DNA from: Deltaproteobacteria bacterium
Lineage (GTDB): Bacteria; Bdellovibrionota_B; Oligoflexia; Oligoflexales; Bog-1112
Length of the DNA: 64,000 nt
Assembly: GCA_016186945.1 (NCBI GenBank)
Contig: JACPKR010000067.1
Span: forward strand, 1-64,000
Direction of reading: 5' to 3'
The translations under genes and the position numbers were made by a program. Positions 58,685-64,000 of this stretch are shown one piece after another (within the stretch, counting starts at the first letter, position 1; each line of letters begins with the position of its first letter). Under the pieces are notes generated by a model, which saw nothing but the letters and a program-made list of their open reading frames with translations, was not told where the DNA came from and did no database searches.

Positions 58685-60703
58685 ATGCGTAAAATCCTGA
58701 TCGCTAACCGTGGAGAAATTGCAGTCCGAATCGCTCGCACTTGCCGCAAAATGGGCATCCACTCCGTCGGGGTTTATTCGGAAGCTGACGATCAGGCTCT
58801 TCACGTGCAGGCTTGTGACGAAGCCCACTGCCTCGGCGCATCCGATCCACTTGAGTCTTACCTCAATATAGAGAAAATCCTTCACATCGCGAAAACTCAC
58901 AGTGTGGATGCTATCCACCCTGGCTATGGCTTTCTGTCTGAAAATGCTGCCTTCTCCGAAGCCTGTGAAAAAGAAGGGATCATTTTCATCGGTCCACCTG
59001 CTTCTGCTATCCGAGACCTTGGGACCAAACACCGGGCAAAGGCACTCGCGCATACGCTGGGAATTCCCGCAATTCCGGGATACGAAGGTGAAGACCAGTC
59101 GGAAAAAAAACTTATACAAGAAGCGAAAAAAATCGGCTTTCCTCTCCTTATTAAAGCTTCCGCGGGTGGAGGGGGCAAAGGAATGCGGGTTGTTGAAAGA
59201 GAGGAAGATCTTCTCTCAGCACTCCAATATGCGAAAGGTGAAGCCAGACGCTATTTTGCGGACACAAGCCTCATCCTTGAAACCTACATTCGTGAAGTTA
59301 AGCATGTCGAAATCCAGGTGATGGCTGACAAGTTTGGAAACGTCGTCCATGGTTTTGAACGCGACTGCTCGCTCCAGCGTAGAAACCAGAAGATCATTGA
59401 AGAAACACCCTGCTCGTTCCTCCCCGAGACAACGAGACAAAAACTTACAGATTCCGCCATCAAACTGATCCAAGCTGCTCACTACGTAGGAGTGGGCACG
59501 GTGGAATTTCTCCTCGACCTCAGATCACCCGGTACGTTCTATTTCCTGGAAACGAACACCCGCCTTCAAGTGGAGCACACGATCACCGAAGAAACAACGG
59601 GGATCGACTTCGTGGAATGGCAAATCCTGATTCACAGAGGAGAGATCCTTCCCCTCAAGCAGGAAGAGATAAAAAGAGAAGGTCACGCAATGGAATGCAG
59701 GGTCTATGCAGAAGACCCTCGCAGCGATTTTGCTCCGACAGATGGAGTCGTCGAAATTTGGGAACCAGGCGCGGTCGAAGGAATACGCTTTGACGTGGGG
59801 ATAAAGGAAGGCCAGAAGGTTCCCGTTTTCTACGATTCATTGCTGCTGAAAATTATAAGCTTTGGAAAGACGAGAAATTTAGCCCTCCAGCGTATGCGGA
59901 AAGCTTTGCGAGAGACGAAACTAATCGGTGTCACGACCAATATTCCTTTTCTTGCTGCCGTTCTTGAACAGAAAGACTTGGGCACGGATTATGCCACATC
60001 CTTCATTCCCCAGCGGAGGGAAACGCTGAGTCACACAGCAAACGAGGAGGACGTTCAGGCTAGCTTGGTCGTCAGTGCTCTTTCGCAGCTTTTAATGAAA
60101 CGAACAGAAGAACCACGTCTCTCTTTTCTCCCTCCCGTCTGGAGAAATGTCGGAGACCCTCTTGCTTCCGCAATATTTTTTGTCGAGGGTCATGAGCGGA
60201 TTGTTTTTTACCGCCCGTTCTCTCATCGTTCATTTGCATTTTCGTTCGACAAGGATATGCGAGAAAGCTTCACGGTGCGCATTCTTGAACATGTCGTCCA
60301 TGGTGACAGGCTGACCCTTCTTGTCGAAATTGAACAAACGATGCGTAGGTGGTCCCTTGTGAGAAGAGAGCCCTTCAGTTCCGAGCACGAGGCCACGCTC
60401 TTTTGCTTCGCCAAGCATTTTGCCGGAGCGCTCACAGTGCTTGTCCCCAAACGCTTTCCCACGTCCAAGCGTGACAAGGTGCAGAGTGCTTACCTTGCCC
60501 CTATGCCTGGGAAGATCCTGCAAGTGTTCGTTAGCGCCGGCCATAAAGTGGAGAAGGGTGATCCGCTCCTCACTTGGGAATCCATGAAGATGGAACAAAC
60601 TTTAAAAGCTAGCAACGCAGGGAAGATTGCATCTGTTTTCGTACGGTCGGGGGACATCATTTCCGCCCATGCTACTTTAATTCAAATGGAGGATCAGGTT
60701 TAA
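58685..60703 (+). CDS. Acyl-CoA carboxylase biotin carboxylase/BCCP (alpha) subunit
   Basis: MRKILIANRGEIAVRIARTCRKMG; biotin carboxylase motifs; C-terminal WESMKMEQTL biotinyl site. Confidence 0.93.
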   Translation: MRKILIANRGEIAVRIARTCRKMGIHSVGVYSEADDQALHVQACDEAHCLGASDPLESYLNIEKILHIAKTHSVDAIHPGYGFLSENAAFSEACEKEGIIFIGPPASAIRDLGTKHRAKALAHTLGIPAIPGYEGEDQSEKKLIQEAKKIGFPLLIKASAGGGGKGMRVVEREEDLLSALQYAKGEARRYFADTSLILETYIREVKHVEIQVMADKFGNVVHGFERDCSLQRRNQKIIEETPCSFLPETTRQKLTDSAIKLIQAAHYVGVGTVEFLLDLRSPGTFYFLETNTRLQVEHTITEETTGIDFVEWQILIHRGEILPLKQEEIKREGHAMECRVYAEDPRSDFAPTDGVVEIWEPGAVEGIRFDVGIKEGQKVPVFYDSLLLKIISFGKTRNLALQRMRKALRETKLIGVTTNIPFLAAVLEQKDLGTDYATSFIPQRRETLSHTANEEDVQASLVVSALSQLLMKRTEEPRLSFLPPVWRNVGDPLASAIFFVEGHERIVFYRPFSHRSFAFSFDKDMRESFTVRILEHVVHGDRLTLLVEIEQTMRRWSLVRREPFSSEHEATLFCFAKHFAGALTVLVPKRFPTSKRDKVQSAYLAPMPGKILQVFVSAGHKVEKGDPLLTWESMKMEQTLKASNAGKIASVFVRSGDIISAHATLIQMEDQV

Positions 60704-61851
60704 TGGAACTCGTCAATCTCACCGAAGAAGAGCAGCTCTTTCTCAATGAAACCGCAAAATTTGTGGAGAACGAACTTCGACCACACGCTCTAGAATGGGA
60801 GCAGCAGGGGCGTACTCCTCGCAAAGTTTGGGAGCGCTGTGGCGAACTCGGTTATCTCGGAATCAAATACCCCGAGGACGTAGGCGGCCAGGGAAGCGAC
60901 TACATGTATGCTTTCATCTGGGCACAGGAAATGGGGAAATGTGGAACCCTCGGTTGCGCGATGGGGCTTACGGTACAGTCCGATATGGCCACCCCGGCAC
61001 TGGCTCGGCATGGGAGCGCGTTTCTTAAGAGGGAATACCTGATCCCCGCTATTCAGGGGAAAAAGATTTGCTCGATTGCAGTTACAGAGCCTGGTTGTGG
61101 GTCCGATGTAGCTTCCCTCAAAACAACCGCAGTGAAAAAAGGAGGGGACTACATCATCAACGGTCGCAAGACGTTCATTACAAATGGCATGCAAGCGGAT
61201 TTCGTCACACTTCTGGCTAGGACAAGTGATGAGCCAGGACACAGTAGCTTTTCGCTTTTCGTAGTCCCTACGGATACTCCCGGTTTCAGTCGGGGCCGGG
61301 ACCTCGACAAAACTTGTTTTCCATCTTCTGATACTGCGGAACTTTTCCTCGACGACGTCAAAATTTCTGCCGACCATTTGATCGGTAAAGTAGGGGAAGG
61401 TTTTGTCTATCAAATGCAGCAATTTCAATTCGAGCGCTTGATCGGAGTCGGCATAAGCCTAGGGTGCTTGCAAAGAGCTTACGCCCTGACGAAGCAATAC
61501 ATTCAAGAAAGGAATGTCTTCGGTCAGCAAATTAGCAAGTTCCAGGTCACCCAACATAAGATGGCTCAGATGCTCTCGGAAATCACCATGCTGGAGTGCA
61601 TGTCCTATCAATGCGCTCGCAAAGTGGATGAGGGCAAGGATATTACCAAGGCCGTGTCCATGCTTAAACTCATGTCTGCCCAGATTCTACAGAGAGTTTT
61701 GGAGGAGTGCGTCCAACTTTTCGGAGGTTACGGGTTGATGACCGAGTACGAAGTTTCCCGATACTTCCGAGATGCAAAACTCTGGGGAATCGGTGCCGGC
61801 ACAAACGAGGTAATGAAGGAAATCATCGCAAAAAAAGAAGGTCTCTCCTGA
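60703..61851 (+). CDS. Acyl-CoA dehydrogenase (isovaleryl-CoA dehydrogenase-like)
   Basis: SIAVTEPGCGSDVASLKTTA; VFGQQISKFQVTQHKMA; FGGYGLMTEYEVSRYFRDAK; TAATG overlap with upstream gene. Confidence 0.9.
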   Translation: MELVNLTEEEQLFLNETAKFVENELRPHALEWEQQGRTPRKVWERCGELGYLGIKYPEDVGGQGSDYMYAFIWAQEMGKCGTLGCAMGLTVQSDMATPALARHGSAFLKREYLIPAIQGKKICSIAVTEPGCGSDVASLKTTAVKKGGDYIINGRKTFITNGMQADFVTLLARTSDEPGHSSFSLFVVPTDTPGFSRGRDLDKTCFPSSDTAELFLDDVKISADHLIGKVGEGFVYQMQQFQFERLIGVGISLGCLQRAYALTKQYIQERNVFGQQISKFQVTQHKMAQMLSEITMLECMSYQCARKVDEGKDITKAVSMLKLMSAQILQRVLEECVQLFGGYGLMTEYEVSRYFRDAKLWGIGAGTNEVMKEIIAKKEGLS

Positions 61852-61961
61852 ATCGGGGCTTGTGACACCCACCTAAAAACCTAAAACGAGTTCCCCCTTG
61901 CCGAAAGGCTGGATACTTGCTAACAAAAGATATGTTATTTCTTTATCTTCAGGGGGTTACG

Positions 61962-62516
61962 ATGTCCAGACTGGTCAAAATTGCACTTCTTGCCGGCTTT
62001 GCCTCATCCCAAATGACGTATGCTCAATGTCCTGAAGGAGGGGGTTTTGTCTCTGTCAATACTAACGGGAACCCAGGAGGTATGATCTCCTGGGGGGCCG
62101 AGCTAGGCTATCAACGTGTTGGTGAGCAAACAGTCACAGTCCCTTACATTGGTGAAGGTACCTATGTCTGTAGAGGGGCTTCCCTTGCCGATGACGTGGC
62201 TGTCTTATCCCGCAGTTATATTGGTAACGATGTGCTTTTAGCGAAAGGGGTCATGGTCGGGGAGGACGTTAGATTAGACGAAGGTGTCATTATAAATTCC
62301 GGATCAGTGGTAAGTAACAACGTCAAAATTGGCAGCAAAACCTTTGTAGGTTCGAATTCCCTCATAGCTAAGGGGGCACAAGTCGGGCAAGCCGTATCCA
62401 TTGGTGCCTTCGTAAAGATAGGGGAATATGCCGTTGTGGAAGACAGCGCACGGATTGAAAACTATGTACACGTCCCGCCAAACAGTATTGTGGAAGCGGG
62501 TGAGGTGCGTATGTAA
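61962..62516 (+). CDS. Secreted left-handed beta-helix (hexapeptide repeat) protein
   Basis: Signal peptide ...FASSQMTYA; V/I-x(5) hexapeptide periodicity DVAVLSRSYIGNDVLLAKGVMVGEDVRLDEGVIINSGSVVSNNVKIG. Confidence 0.65.
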   Translation: MSRLVKIALLAGFASSQMTYAQCPEGGGFVSVNTNGNPGGMISWGAELGYQRVGEQTVTVPYIGEGTYVCRGASLADDVAVLSRSYIGNDVLLAKGVMVGEDVRLDEGVIINSGSVVSNNVKIGSKTFVGSNSLIAKGAQVGQAVSIGAFVKIGEYAVVEDSARIENYVHVPPNSIVEAGEVRM

Positions 62517-62572
62517 GCCGCTTGTGGCAAGGAAGTGGTTTGGAGGAAACTGCGCAGCTGGTTCCTCCAAAT
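62512..62572 (-). repeat. Family B element (partial)
   Basis: atgtaagccgcttgtggcaaggaagtggtttggaggaaactgcgcagctggttcctccaa. Confidence 0.88.
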
Positions 62573-62603
62573 TGCTTTCGATTCAACTTTAGGAGATTCG
62601 GTG

Positions 62604-63962
62604 ATGAGAAAATGTCCAGTGAGTTTCTATGGTATTGCCTTTGGTCTTTCTCTTTTTCTCAGTTCTTTCGCTCAAGGAGAGTGTACCACAACCGCGATCA
62701 CAGCCATCAACGCCAAGTACATTCCCATGAAAGCAAGTCTTGGTGATGCCACGAGCGGTTTCAAAAGTCTCAGAGGCCCCGGCGCATGTGCGCAGCAGTA
62801 CAAATGGGGAACAATCGTTCATCATGAAAATAAGACGTATGCTGTACATGGTGCGATCTATCAGCGTTTTAAAGCGCCGGGGGAGCTGACGAGTTTTCTT
62901 GGTTTTCCCGTAACCGATGAGCTAACAACTCCGGATACTGTTGGACGCTACAATCATTTCCAACAGGGGTCGATTTACTGGCGACCTTGTATTGGGGCCT
63001 TCGAAGTTCACGGACTGATCCGTAACCTTTGGGCGGCACAATCTTGGGAAAACGGAAAGCTTGGCTATCCGAAGTCGAACGAATTGACGACTCCCGATCA
63101 AGTCGGACGCTATTCGCTTTTCCAGGGTGGAACGGTTTACTACCATCCGAGTCACGGGACTCATGCGATCATGGGAGAGTTTCTCCGAGTCTGGCAAGAT
63201 AAGGGAGGACTAAGCGGACTCGGATACCCCACTGGTAAGATGCTGTGTACAAGTTTGGGAAAATGCCAGCAGCCGTTTCAGAATGGTACACTTGATAATC
63301 TAAGCAGTGAGTTCAAAGAAAGAGATTTTCGACAAGAAATCGCACGACGTGGCATTGCTATTCGCAACCAAGGCGCCCGCGGCACTTGCTCCGTGTTCAC
63401 TATGAACTTTCTTTTGGAATACGCTTACACAGAAATGTGTGGAACTCATATGAATGATCTTTCAGAGGAATACTTGAACCACGTGACGAATCTTGCAAGC
63501 AATCGAACGGACGATGGCGATTTCTTCCATAACATCCTTGCCGGTTACAATTCCTATGGAATCGTTCGGGAAGCGAGTTTGCCTTACAAATCCACCTATA
63601 TGTTTAACGGCTACAACCTTCCACAGACTACGATTAATGAAGGCAAAAGCATGCTAGCGTCTAACCTCAAACTCAAATCGAGTTTTCTTAAACCCATTGG
63701 CTCGACACAAGGTCTCAGCACCGCAGAATTCAACGCGATTATCCGATCTCTCGACAGTGGTGTTCCTGTTGGTTTGGGGCGTGGGCACTCGATGCCAATT
63801 GTGGGATACAAATGGGACTCAAACTATGACGGAGGGGGCTACTTTATCTTCCGCAATAGTTATGGTGTGGGAACGGGGACGAATGGATACCAGCTTGAGA
63901 GTTTTGGATCGGTAAAATCGACTGCAAACGATGCGATTGTGTTTGAAAGGACAAACAACTGA
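62604..63962 (+). CDS. Secreted LGFP-repeat protein with C-terminal papain-like (C1) cysteine peptidase domain
   Basis: LGFPVTDELTTPD, LGYPKSNELTTPD, LGYPTGK repeats; NQGARGTCSVF (Cys), GHSMPIVGY (His), FRNSYG (Asn). Confidence 0.82.
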   Translation: MRKCPVSFYGIAFGLSLFLSSFAQGECTTTAITAINAKYIPMKASLGDATSGFKSLRGPGACAQQYKWGTIVHHENKTYAVHGAIYQRFKAPGELTSFLGFPVTDELTTPDTVGRYNHFQQGSIYWRPCIGAFEVHGLIRNLWAAQSWENGKLGYPKSNELTTPDQVGRYSLFQGGTVYYHPSHGTHAIMGEFLRVWQDKGGLSGLGYPTGKMLCTSLGKCQQPFQNGTLDNLSSEFKERDFRQEIARRGIAIRNQGARGTCSVFTMNFLLEYAYTEMCGTHMNDLSEEYLNHVTNLASNRTDDGDFFHNILAGYNSYGIVREASLPYKSTYMFNGYNLPQTTINEGKSMLASNLKLKSSFLKPIGSTQGLSTAEFNAIIRSLDSGVPVGLGRGHSMPIVGYKWDSNYDGGGYFIFRNSYGVGTGTNGYQLESFGSVKSTANDAIVFERTNN

Positions 63963-63979
63963 CGCACTGCAAAGCCTGG

Positions 63980-64000
63980 GGCAAGGAGGTGGTTTGGAGG
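63980..64000 (-). repeat. Family B element, truncated by window edge
   Basis: ggggcaaggaggtggtttggagg. Confidence 0.85.

Noticed and set aside
57067-61851. Acyl-CoA carboxylase/acyl-CoA dehydrogenase cluster as a novel pathway
   Set aside because: Matches an ordinary leucine/isovalerate-type catabolic gene set.

Overview
A 64 kb, roughly 50% GC bacterial chromosomal window with dense, mostly housekeeping gene content. I support about 50 CDS: brnQ, ccmF/ccmH, mtaB, ubiE, alaS, an AGCS symporter, rsmI, a six-gene gamma-glutamyl-amine type operon, an acetyl-CoA synthetase, trmL, DUF47/pit, aroA, sdaA, an acyl-CoA ligase, a formimidoylglutamase-like gene, metG, and a methylcrotonyl/propionyl-CoA carboxylase plus acyl-CoA dehydrogenase cluster. 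There is also an unusual number of secreted or lipoprotein genes (tectonin-like, LGFP-papain, LRR, trypsin-like, OmpA, EEP nuclease, secreted beta-helix). Taxonomic placement is not determined. The most striking signal is two families of short, non-autonomous, inverted-repeat elements. Family A has TATAGTATT...AATACTATA termini, is about 110-210 bp, has a modular interior often carrying a TCATCCCGCGG...CCGCGGGATC hairpin, and has 6 copies here. Family B has a GGTAATGCGTAAGCCACTTGGGGCAA terminus and a GGAGGAACCAGCTGCGCAGTTTCCTCC core, with about 18 full or partial copies. Both families are tightly joined to gene ends. One family A copy is inserted in frame inside aroA (EPSP synthase). Family A termini contain the stop codons of ubiE, trmL and fadD. 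Family B copies contain the stop codon or last codons of several other genes, and they encode the C-terminal tails of two proteins in the same reading frame. Other points of interest are a structured-RNA candidate upstream of rsmI, a pseudo-receiver/TPR protein, an ABC ATPase fused to a signal-peptide-bearing membrane protein, and the gamma-glutamyl operon with an alcohol dehydrogenase instead of an amine oxidase. No tRNA, rRNA, CRISPR array, transposase or phage genes were recognised.
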